From an uncultured Planctomycetaceae bacterium (GTDB lineage Bacteria; Planctomycetota; Planctomycetia; Pirellulales; Pirellulaceae): a stretch of 11,530 nucleotides of DNA. The notes beneath the pieces are model-generated. The model was not told where the DNA came from. It ran no database searches and was given only the letters and a program-made list of their open reading frames with translations. Every line of letters starts with the position of its first letter. The first letter of the stretch is position 1. Positions 1-5,794 of this stretch are shown in pieces. The stretch covers positions 1 through 11,530 of the forward strand of contig CAIXSC010000981.1 in the NCBI GenBank assembly GCA_903921945.1. The letters run 5' to 3'. The translations under genes were made by a program, and so were the position numbers.

Positions 1-1
1 C

Positions 2-430
2 CGCCGCTGGTCGATGGCGTGTGTCGCTTGGCCGACCTGTGGATTGTCGATCACGGAGGCGGAACGTTCGCTTCCGGGCATCATCGACCAGCTTGAAACG
101 GAACTTGCGCGTCTCGGGCTAGCGAAGGAGCGATTCACGGTCCGAATGACTGGTTGCCCGAACGGCTGCGCGCGGCCGTATAACTCGGACATCGGTCTGG
201 TCGGCCGTGCCAAGGGCAAGTACACGATCCTGGTCGGCGGCCGATTGCTGGGTGATCGACTGAATTTCCAATACCAGGACATGGTGCCCGAAGAAGAAGT
301 GGTCGCGACGTTGCGGCCGCTGTTGGCCTACTACAAACAGTCCCGCCAGGAAAACGAGACGCTTGGCGATTTCTGCCATCGCAAAGGCCAGGAGGATCTG
401 GCTGCGTGGGCGGCGCAGTTGAACGCCTAA
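2..430 (+). CDS. Sulfite reductase (siroheme, 4Fe-4S), C-terminal part
   Basis: This is the 3' end of an assimilatory sulfite reductase hemoprotein, which reduces sulfite to sulfide with six electrons in the cytoplasm. The reading frame is open from base 2, so the start lies outside the window. Four cysteine codons at 20, 38, 155 and 167 give the C-x5-C ... C-x3-C pattern that binds the 4Fe-4S cluster and bridges to siroheme. The contexts ACVAWPTCGLSITEAER and TGCPNGCARPY are typical of sulfite rather than nitrite reductases. The remaining ~80 residues match the usual C-terminal domain end. The form TGCPNGCARPY followed by GLVG resembles ferredoxin-dependent (plant/cyanobacterial Sir) enzymes, but CysI is close enough that the electron donor cannot be decided from this fragment. 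It converges on the phosphatase gene and is not obviously linked to anything else here. Confidence 0.93.
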   Translation, partial: RRWSMACVAWPTCGLSITEAERSLPGIIDQLETELARLGLAKERFTVRMTGCPNGCARPYNSDIGLVGRAKGKYTILVGGRLLGDRLNFQYQDMVPEEEVVATLRPLLAYYKQSRQENETLGDFCHRKGQEDLAAWAAQLNA

Positions 431-512
431 GGGGCGACCGAAGAATAACTGGTCCATCCGGGATTCATGGGGATCCCGCCGAAGATTCGTGCCTCGCCGA
501 ACTTCCGCGCCA

Positions 513-539
513 CGGCGCAAGCCAGCGCGGCTTGCGCCG
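513..539. terminator. Strong hairpin between convergent genes, possible bidirectional terminator
   Basis: A perfect 11-bp inverted repeat (cggcgcaagcc at 513-523, ggcttgcgccg at 529-539) encloses the 5-nt loop agcgc. It lies 83 bp after the sulfite reductase stop and about 150 bp after the phosphatase stop, where a shared terminator would be expected. There is no T-tract on either side, so it is not a textbook intrinsic terminator. A transcript 3'-end stabilising hairpin is equally possible. Confidence 0.45.
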
Positions 540-605
540 CACCCTGCGACTCATGCGATGGCGACCCCCAGGAAACCCAGAAGGACCCAAGGAGAACGTC
601 GGACT

Positions 606-620
606 GCGGCGTAGCGCCGC
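606..620. other. Second small hairpin in the convergent spacer
   Basis: The 6-bp inverted repeat gcggcg / cgccgc flanks the 3-nt loop tag, about 70 bp before the phosphatase stop codon as read on the minus strand gene's downstream side. On the + strand it is followed by gaaaagag, with no T-run. It may act with the stronger hairpin at 513-539 to end transcription from either side. In GC-rich DNA a stem this short can also occur by chance. Confidence 0.25.
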
Positions 621-690
621 GAAAAGAGCGCTGGGCGCCAATGGGACCGCCGGCCCCGGAGGTGGATCGGACAATGGTCCAGTCCGCCGC

Positions 691-2397
691 TTACCGCGAA
701 CGGCCGAAGCAGACCAAGCACATGTCGTCTTCCTGGGTCGCCCCAGGTCCCATATTGCCGCGGACATCGTCGACAAGACGGCGACCTAGCTCCGCGGGGC
801 CATCGGCGGATCCGCCGACGAATTTGCGAATGCGATCCGTCCCGTACTGCTCGCCGCTGGGCGCGCACGACTCGTTGATGCCATCCGTATAGAGAACAAA
901 CAACTCGCCCGGGGCGATCGTGGTTCTCTCGATTTCGTAGTCCGAATCTTCCATGAGTCCGAGCGGGAAGCCGCCATTGCCATCGCCCGGTTCCTCGACT
1001 CCGCCCGTGGTGCGGCGCACCACCGGCGCCATGTGGCCAGCGCTCATCACGCAAACCTCGTGACTGCGCGGGTCGAGCACCACCAAGACCATGGTGATCA
1101 ACTTTTCGATCCCCAGGGCGGTGATGCGGTTGTTCAATCGCGCGAGCGCCGCGGAGAGGTCCGGTTCCGATACGAGGCTGTAGCGCGCCTCGGCGGACAA
1201 CTTCGCCATCAACAAAGCGGCGGCGATCCCGTGCCCCACGACGTCCGCCACGATGATGGCCACGCGTCCGTCGCGCAACGGGATGTAATCGAAGTAATCG
1301 CCGCCGACGAATTCCGCTGGCTGATAGTAGTGGAAAAACTCATAGCCAGGAAAATCGGGCGAAGCGTCCGGCAGGAACCCCTTTTGGACCTCGCGAGCCA
1401 GCTCCAAATCCCGCTGCAACGCTTTTTGCCGCAGTGCCTGGTCGTAAAGCTGGGCATTGTCGATCGCGATCGCCGCCTGCGACGCGATGCTGGTCATGAT
1501 TTCCAAGTCGTCTTGCTTGAAGCGCGCTCGTTGATCAACGGTGTCGATCTGCAGAACGCCGAAGGCTGTTCCGGCGCTGTCAATCAGCGGCGCGCACATC
1601 GCCGACCGCAACCGCAGATCCGCCACGCTCTGGCTGTTGGAGAACGCCGAATCATTCGCGGCGTCCGCGAGCAGCACGGCTTCTTTCGATTCGATGACGC
1701 GGTTCACAATCGTGCGGCTGATGCGAATCGTCTCGTCCTGGTTCGCCCGCCGCGTCTTGGTCCAGCGGGGGATCAACTGGCCTGTGGCCGATTTCAACAC
1801 GATCAGCCCGCGGTCAGCCTGTAGGAAAATCTTGAAGCAACTGTTGAGCACCTGTGGCAAGACTTCGTCGAGCGCAAGGGTCTTCGCGAGGCTTTGCGTG
1901 ATTTCCAGCATCGCTTGCAATCGCGTCTCCGGACTGGAAGTCACGTGAAGCGGCAGGCGGTTCGACGAAACGTCCAAGCGGCCCATGACCGTTGACGAGC
2001 CGCCACCTTGTTGATCGAAAATCTCGCCCGCCGGCCATTGCCGCGTCACATCCCGATCGACGATGGTCGCCCCCGGCGAATTCACCGTCGCCGGCTTTTC
2101 AAGCTCCGAGTGAAAGACATACTCGATGTCGCAAATCTTCACCCGATCGCCGTCAATGAGCCGCCGACGCTCTTGGTCCGCGAGTTGCCGGTCGTTCACG
2201 AATGTGCCATTGCGGCTCTTCAAATCCTCGATGTAGTACTCGCCGCCGTCCTGCGTCACCTTGGCATGTTGACGGCTGACCGAACCGGTCGTGATCACGA
2301 TCTGGCATTCGGGGAGCCTTCCCATGACGCATTCGGCGCCGGTCAATTCGTGCTTGCGGTTGGCCTCCGCGCCGGTCGCGACGATGAAGTGGGCCAT
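691..2397 (-). CDS. FHA-GAF-PP2C (SpoIIE/RsbU-type) serine phosphatase
   Basis: This is a 568-residue signalling phosphatase. Residues 1-100 form a forkhead-associated domain that should bind phosphothreonine, with conserved G26-R27, S41, H44, N63-G64 and N68. A GAF sensory domain follows at about 165-320. Residues ~335-568 are a PPM/PP2C phosphatase of the SpoIIE/RsbU family with the Mg/Mn ligands in place: VGGDYFD (D367), ADVVGHG (D385), YTDG (D505) and EDDM (D557-D558). No signal peptide or membrane segment is seen, so it is probably cytoplasmic. Relatives dephosphorylate anti-sigma-factor antagonists or Ser/Thr kinase targets, but no partner gene is in the window. The start at 2397 was chosen because the FHA fold begins there. 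The frame runs on upstream to 2670, but that stretch does not look like protein and contains the candidate promoter at 2451-2480. There is no clear Shine-Dalgarno site. Confidence 0.93.
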   Translation of the reverse strand: MAHFIVATGAEANRKHELTGAECVMGRLPECQIVITTGSVSRQHAKVTQDGGEYYIEDLKSRNGTFVNDRQLADQERRRLIDGDRVKICDIEYVFHSELEKPATVNSPGATIVDRDVTRQWPAGEIFDQQGGGSSTVMGRLDVSSNRLPLHVTSSPETRLQAMLEITQSLAKTLALDEVLPQVLNSCFKIFLQADRGLIVLKSATGQLIPRWTKTRRANQDETIRISRTIVNRVIESKEAVLLADAANDSAFSNSQSVADLRLRSAMCAPLIDSAGTAFGVLQIDTVDQRARFKQDDLEIMTSIASQAAIAIDNAQLYDQALRQKALQRDLELAREVQKGFLPDASPDFPGYEFFHYYQPAEFVGGDYFDYIPLRDGRVAIIVADVVGHGIAAALLMAKLSAEARYSLVSEPDLSAALARLNNRITALGIEKLITMVLVVLDPRSHEVCVMSAGHMAPVVRRTTGGVEEPGDGNGGFPLGLMEDSDYEIERTTIAPGELFVLYTDGINESCAPSGEQYGTDRIRKFVGGSADGPAELGRRLVDDVRGNMGPGATQEDDMCLVCFGRSR

Positions 2398-2450
2398 AAT
2401 GAGAAACCCGCCGCTAGTGGGGTTTAGTTTGCGGAATGGACGTTCAGGCG

Positions 2451-2480
2451 AGTGTACTAGCGACGCGGGCGCTCCGTCAA
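2451..2480 (-). promoter_or_regulatory. Candidate sigma70-type promoter for the phosphatase gene
   Basis: Read on the minus strand, TTGACG (2480-2475, 5 of 6 matches to the -35 consensus) and TACACT (2456-2451, 4 of 6 for the -10) are 18 bp apart. Transcription would begin near 2444, giving a leader of roughly 47 nt before the ATG at 2397. The position supports the shorter start chosen for the phosphatase. This is a motif match only. Confidence 0.42.
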
Positions 2481-2577
2481 CCAAGTGCGGTGGGACAACC
2501 TTGTCGAACTGCGGAGGGGTAGCGAACCATCCAGACGGTGTTGGACTGCGTCGCGAAGGGCTTCCTCCGGCCCCAAC

Positions 2578-2606
2578 TTGACACCCGTACCGCTGCCCGA
2601 TACCTT
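2578..2606 (+). promoter_or_regulatory. Candidate sigma70-type promoter for the ABC-nusA-infB-rbfA operon
   Basis: A perfect TTGACA (2578-2583) lies 17 bp upstream of TACCTT (2601-2606), which keeps the three most conserved -10 positions (T1, A2, T6). A start near 2613 would give a leader of about 200 nt before the ATG at 2814. The overlapping palindromes at 2664-2693 would then be transcribed in that leader. This is a motif match only. Confidence 0.38.
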
Positions 2607-2663
2607 TTAGCTCGCCATCAATAAGTTGAATTTTGAGACAGCCTTGCATGGTTCCGCCGTGGC

Positions 2664-2693
2664 GCGTCAACGTTTTACGTTGACGCTAAAACG
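2664..2693. promoter_or_regulatory. Overlapping, mutually exclusive palindromes upstream of the ABC-nusA operon
   Basis: Hairpin A is a perfect 10-bp inverted repeat, gcgtcaacgt (2664-2673) with acgttgacgc (2677-2686), around a ttt loop. Hairpin B is a perfect 7-bp inverted repeat, cgtttta (2671-2677) with taaaacg (2687-2693). They share bases 2671-2686, so a single RNA could fold only one at a time. It could be an RNA switch, a dimeric-repressor operator, or a copy of a dispersed palindromic repeat. No T-tract follows either stem. Confidence 0.5.
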
Positions 2694-2813
2694 GGTGGTG
2701 CGGACCCTAGCAAGGCTGTGTGATTTTCCGGGCTTCCGCGATTCCCACGATCGATTCCTAGGCGAAACGGTGTGGAGCGGCAACCGGTGGATCGTTGGGT
2801 GATGGAACGGTGT

Positions 2814-4319
2814 ATGGCCAACCTGCGGCTCGAACGGGTGTCGAAGCAGTACGACACCACGAGTTGGGGTGTGCGTAGTATCGACTTGCGGGTCGAAGAC
2901 GGCGAACTGTTGGCGATTGTAGGGGCTAGTGGTAGCGGCAAAACAACACTCTTGAGGATCATCGCGGGTTTGGAGCGGCCGTGTGCCGGCGAAGTGTTCC
3001 TGGATGGAAGTCGAGTGACTGACGTTCCTCCGTGGGATCGTGACGTCGGGTTGGTTTCCGACGCAGCGTCGCTGCTGCCGCATTTGACGGTTGCGGAAAA
3101 TCTGGAATGGAGTCGTCGCCAGCGGCGGCGACGCAAGGTTCGTCAAGAGAGCGACGGCAGTCGCAGTGGAAATGGCGGAACTGAAGGGAAAATCGAAGGG
3201 GACTACGGAGCCGAGGAGCCAGCGGTAGTCGAACTCGGGGAATTGCTGGGGCTGACTGGGTTGTTCACGCGACGACCTGCCGAATTGTCGGCCGGACAGC
3301 AACAGCGAGTGGCGTTAGGTAGGGCGTTGGCATCGCGGCCGCGAGTGTTGTTGCTGGACGAACCGCTCGGTCGGATCGACGGGCCGGGGCGGCAGTCGTT
3401 GGCTTGGGAACTGAAGCGGGTTCAACGATCGACAAGGACAACCTGGATCTACGTCACGCATGATCGGCGCGAGGCGGTCGCGGTGGCGGATCGTGTCGCG
3501 GTGCTCGACGATGGTCGCTTGTTGCAGGTGGGGACGGAACGCGAGTTGCGCGAACGTCCTCGCGACTTGAAGGTGATGGCGTGGTGGTGGGACGGATGGT
3601 TGAGCGGTCTGGCTGGCACGGGTGAAATGGTGGGGCCGCGGAGGCGTAAGATGTTCCGCTTTCGCTCGCCGCAGTTGTCACCCCACGGCTTGGACATCGA
3701 TGCGGGAACTGATGCGGGAATTGAGGCTGACGTCGATGCGGGAGTTCGTTCGGAGATCGCGGTGCCGGGCAACGGCCAAGCAGTCGTCGATGATCAATCC
3801 GCAGGCGTTCGGGTAGTTGGAGTTGACGAGGTGGCTGGTAGGCCGGCTGGCGATGGTGGACGTCCACGCCCCATGTTGGCAGTGTGGCCGTCGGAGCAGG
3901 TGGTGGTCAGATTTGATCGGCTCGCCGCCTGTTCGAACGGAGAAAAACTAAGCGGGGAAGTGGTGGGGCGCGACGGTGTGGCCGGGGCGGTGGCGACCAG
4001 TAGCGGGCAAGTAGTCGAGCGTCGTGACTGGGAGGACAAAGCCTGGGCTTTGGTGGCGCTCGATCCGCCGAGTGGCGTTCAAGGCGTTCATGGGGCGTTA
4101 GGGTCGGGGGATTGGGAACTGTCGTTCGCTTCCGCCCTTGCTCGTGGCTGGGTTTGGGGCCGGATTCGGAACGAGGGTGCTGACACGGTCGAGTTGCCGG
4201 GACATCACTCCGCGAAGATCGACGTTGGTACGCAAGTAGTGGTCGAATTCGACTCGCGCGAGGCGCGGTGTTTTGACCGCGGACTTGAACGGTGGGATGA
4301 GCGGACATCGCAGGGCTGA
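2814..4319 (+). CDS. MalK-like ABC transporter ATP-binding protein with altered Q-loop
   Basis: This 501-residue protein has the order of a CUT1/MalK-type ABC ATPase: Walker A GASGSGKTT (37-45), signature LSAGQQQR (158-165), Walker B LLLDEP (D182, catalytic E183), D-loop LGRID and H-loop H216 in YVTHD. The C-terminal ~150 residues have a TOBE/OB-like pattern ending VGTQVVVEFDSREARCFD, as in MalK. The Q-loop is abnormal: where MalK reads VFQSYALYPHL this reads VSDAASLLPHL, so the glutamine that contacts Mg and the permease is D83. A ~35-residue Arg/Gly/Ser/Glu-rich insert (about 102-137) enlarges the helical domain, and a DAG-type repeat lies near 296-311. Family members are usually about 370 residues. 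No permease or binding-protein gene is adjacent; nusA starts 13 bp downstream. The start at 2814 best fits family N-termini (MANLRLERVSKQY); ATG 2802 and GTG 2772 are alternatives. Substrate unknown. Confidence 0.88.
   Translation: MANLRLERVSKQYDTTSWGVRSIDLRVEDGELLAIVGASGSGKTTLLRIIAGLERPCAGEVFLDGSRVTDVPPWDRDVGLVSDAASLLPHLTVAENLEWSRRQRRRRKVRQESDGSRSGNGGTEGKIEGDYGAEEPAVVELGELLGLTGLFTRRPAELSAGQQQRVALGRALASRPRVLLLDEPLGRIDGPGRQSLAWELKRVQRSTRTTWIYVTHDRREAVAVADRVAVLDDGRLLQVGTERELRERPRDLKVMAWWWDGWLSGLAGTGEMVGPRRRKMFRFRSPQLSPHGLDIDAGTDAGIEADVDAGVRSEIAVPGNGQAVVDDQSAGVRVVGVDEVAGRPAGDGGRPRPMLAVWPSEQVVVRFDRLAACSNGEKLSGEVVGRDGVAGAVATSSGQVVERRDWEDKAWALVALDPPSGVQGVHGALGSGDWELSFASALARGWVWGRIRNEGADTVELPGHHSAKIDVGTQVVVEFDSREARCFDRGLERWDERTSQG
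3699..3746 (+). repeat. 12-bp tandem repeat inside the ABC ATPase gene
   Basis: Four consecutive 12-bp units (gatgcgggaact, gatgcgggaatt, a diverged gaggctgacgtc, gatgcgggagtt) encode DAGT-DAGI-EADV-DAGV at residues 296-311. The repeat is in frame and sits in the linker between the nucleotide-binding domain and the C-terminal TOBE-like domain. It probably arose by slippage or unequal recombination and is likely unstructured. Confidence 0.7.
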
Positions 4320-4332
4320 GAAAGAGAGTGGT

Positions 4333-5616
4333 ATGAATCCGAACGAACTGTTGCGAATCGTCGACTCGTTGCATCGCGATAAAAATATCGAGCCCGAGGT
4401 GGTGTTTCTGGCGATCGAGTCGGCCATGTTGTCGGCCGCGAAGAAGCACTACGGCGAAGAAGCCGATGTCACGATTCACATTGATCGCAAGAGCGGCGCC
4501 TTGACTGGCTCGTACGATGGTTCGCCGCTTGACCCCGAATTGATTGGCCGTATTGGCGCCCAAACCGCGAAACAGGTGATCATTCAAAAGATTCGCGAAG
4601 CGGAACGGGACGCGTTGTTGGAAGAGTTCGGGGTTCAGATTGGCCAGATGGTCAGCGGGATTGTGCAACGGGCTGACGATTACATGACGACGGTGTCGCT
4701 CGGCCATGTCGAGGCGATTTTGCCGCGTAGCGAGCAGATACCCGGCGAGTCGCACCATGCGAACGAGCGGGTTCGGGCGGTGGTATTCGAGGTCAAACCG
4801 CAAGGTAATCGCGTCAAGGTGGTTCTCAGTCGCACTCGACCGCAACTGGTGCAACGTCTATTCGAGCAGGAGATTCCGGAAATCGCCGACGGCGTGATCA
4901 CGATCAACGCGATGGCCCGCGAGCCGGGGTACCGCAGCAAAGTGGCCGTCAGCAGCACGGATCAACGTGTCGATTGTGTCGGTGCGTGCGTGGGCGTGCG
5001 AGGAAACCGGATCAAGAACATTATCGAGGAGCTCTGCGGCGAGCGGATCGACATTGTGCGATGGAGCGACGATCCGCTTGTGCTGGTTCCCAACGCGCTG
5101 CAACCCGCCAAGGTCGATCAAGTTCTGTTGTGCGACATGCTAGGTCGCGCGATCGTGCTCGTGGGTGAGGACCAGTTGTCGCTGGCGATCGGAAAACGCG
5201 GGCAAAATGTTCGGCTCGCCAGCAAACTGTGCGGCTGGGACATCGAGATCATGACGGGCGACGAATTGGAGAAGCAGATCGATCGCGCTGTGACCGGTTT
5301 CAGTTCGATCGATGGTATGCCGGAAGACCTGGCCCAGAAACTCGTCGAGCAAGGCTTTCTCAGCTACGACGATTTGTCTGTGATTGAACCCGACCAGTTG
5401 ATGGAGATGGGGGAACTGTCGGAAGAGCAGGTTCAGCACATTGTGGAGCAGGCGGAAGAGCGGGCCACCGAGGCGGAAGAGGCGGCGGCGGCGGAAAGAC
5501 GGCGGCAGCGGGAACTGGAGCGCATTGCTCAAGGGACCGATGAGGTGAAACCGGCTGGGGGACGCGCCGAAGCCGGTAAGGCGGATTCGGGAAAAGCCGA
5601 GGCGGATAAGGGCTAG
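4333..5616 (+). CDS. nusA: Transcription termination/antitermination factor NusA
   Basis: NusA binds RNA polymerase and nascent RNA to control pausing, termination and antitermination. The 427-residue product has the family order: N-terminal RNAP-binding domain (1-100), S1 domain (from about G104), KH1 with GACVGVRGNRIKNIIEEL (from G217, followed by the hallmark GERIDIVRW), and KH2 with LSLAIGKRGQNVRLASKL (GKRGQN at 287-292). A helix-hairpin-helix-like segment (about 318-380) follows, then an Ala/Glu/Lys/Arg-rich tail ending in AEAGKADSGKAEADKG-type repeats. It lacks the two full acidic repeats of E. coli NusA, as do many bacteria. ATG 4333 is 13 bp after the ABC stop and begins MNPNELLRIVDSL, a normal NusA start. 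The ribosome binding site is weak (GAGAG, 4 nt upstream). rimP, normally just upstream, is absent here. Confidence 0.98.
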   Translation: MNPNELLRIVDSLHRDKNIEPEVVFLAIESAMLSAAKKHYGEEADVTIHIDRKSGALTGSYDGSPLDPELIGRIGAQTAKQVIIQKIREAERDALLEEFGVQIGQMVSGIVQRADDYMTTVSLGHVEAILPRSEQIPGESHHANERVRAVVFEVKPQGNRVKVVLSRTRPQLVQRLFEQEIPEIADGVITINAMAREPGYRSKVAVSSTDQRVDCVGACVGVRGNRIKNIIEELCGERIDIVRWSDDPLVLVPNALQPAKVDQVLLCDMLGRAIVLVGEDQLSLAIGKRGQNVRLASKLCGWDIEIMTGDELEKQIDRAVTGFSSIDGMPEDLAQKLVEQGFLSYDDLSVIEPDQLMEMGELSEEQVQHIVEQAEERATEAEEAAAAERRRQRELERIAQGTDEVKPAGGRAEAGKADSGKAEADKG

Positions 5617-5713
5617 GCCGGCAGGGCGTAACGCCAATCACGGCAGCCGCTTTCGGCAGGGAATTGATTCGAGTACGATCATGCGGGTGTTTCTCGACAT
5701 GGGCCGGCAGGGC
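5616..5713 (+). repeat. 12-bp direct repeat in the nusA-infB spacer
   Basis: The 12-mer ggccggcagggc occurs at 5616-5627, overlapping the last base of the nusA stop, and again at 5702-5713, 74 bp later. The copies are identical. Their role is unknown; they could be a remnant of a local duplication or a protein or RNA site. The second copy lies inside the small ORF at 5681-5752. Confidence 0.55.
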
Positions 5714-5752
5714 AAGGGTAAACGAGGTCGCAAGGAGACCCAGCGTATGTGA
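5681..5752 (+). CDS. Possible 23-residue basic leader peptide upstream of infB
   Basis: An ATG at 5681 opens a 23-codon frame ending at TGA 5750-5752, which is 42 bp before the infB start. The peptide begins MRVFLDMGRQGKGKRGRKE and is strongly basic (R/K at 8 of 23 positions). There is no convincing Shine-Dalgarno site, and a chance ORF of this size is plausible. It matches no family known to me and does not resemble YlxR, which often lies in this position in other bacteria. Confidence 0.2.
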   Translation: MRVFLDMGRQGKGKRGRKETQRM

Positions 5753-5782
5753 CCTGTCGGACATCATGCTTGGGAACGAAAG

Positions 5783-5788
5783 AGGAGG
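5783..5788 (+). promoter_or_regulatory. Strong Shine-Dalgarno site that fixes the infB GTG start
   Basis: The sequence aggagg (5783-5788) is a full anti-16S match, 6 nt before the GTG at 5795. It is the best ribosome binding site in the window, where most other starts are weak or lack one. It supports GTG over any internal ATG as the IF2 start. Confidence 0.85.
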
Positions 5789-5794
5789 GCACAA

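Larger units (their letters stand above)
2398..2813. other. 416-bp divergent intergenic control region
   Basis: This region separates the minus-strand phosphatase from the plus-strand ABC-nusA operon. I see no credible gene in it. It holds a candidate minus-strand promoter (2451-2480), a candidate plus-strand promoter (2578-2606) and overlapping palindromes (2664-2693) in the presumed leader of the plus-strand transcript. The phosphatase frame extends into it on the minus strand, but without recognisable domain sequence. Confidence 0.7.

Noticed and set aside
465..892. Plus- and minus-strand open frames in and around the convergent spacer
   Set aside because: They overlap the end of the phosphatase gene or the hairpin-rich spacer, and show no domain and no ribosome binding site.
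1033..1824. 263-codon plus-strand open frame over the phosphatase gene
   Set aside because: It is antisense to the GAF-PP2C coding region, whose metal-binding motifs are intact on the minus strand. The translation is rich in His/Arg/Gln without domain features.
2398..2670. Extending the phosphatase N-terminus by 91 residues to 2670
   Set aside because: The extra residues do not resemble a domain, the FHA fold begins at the ATG at 2397, and a good promoter candidate lies inside the would-be extension.
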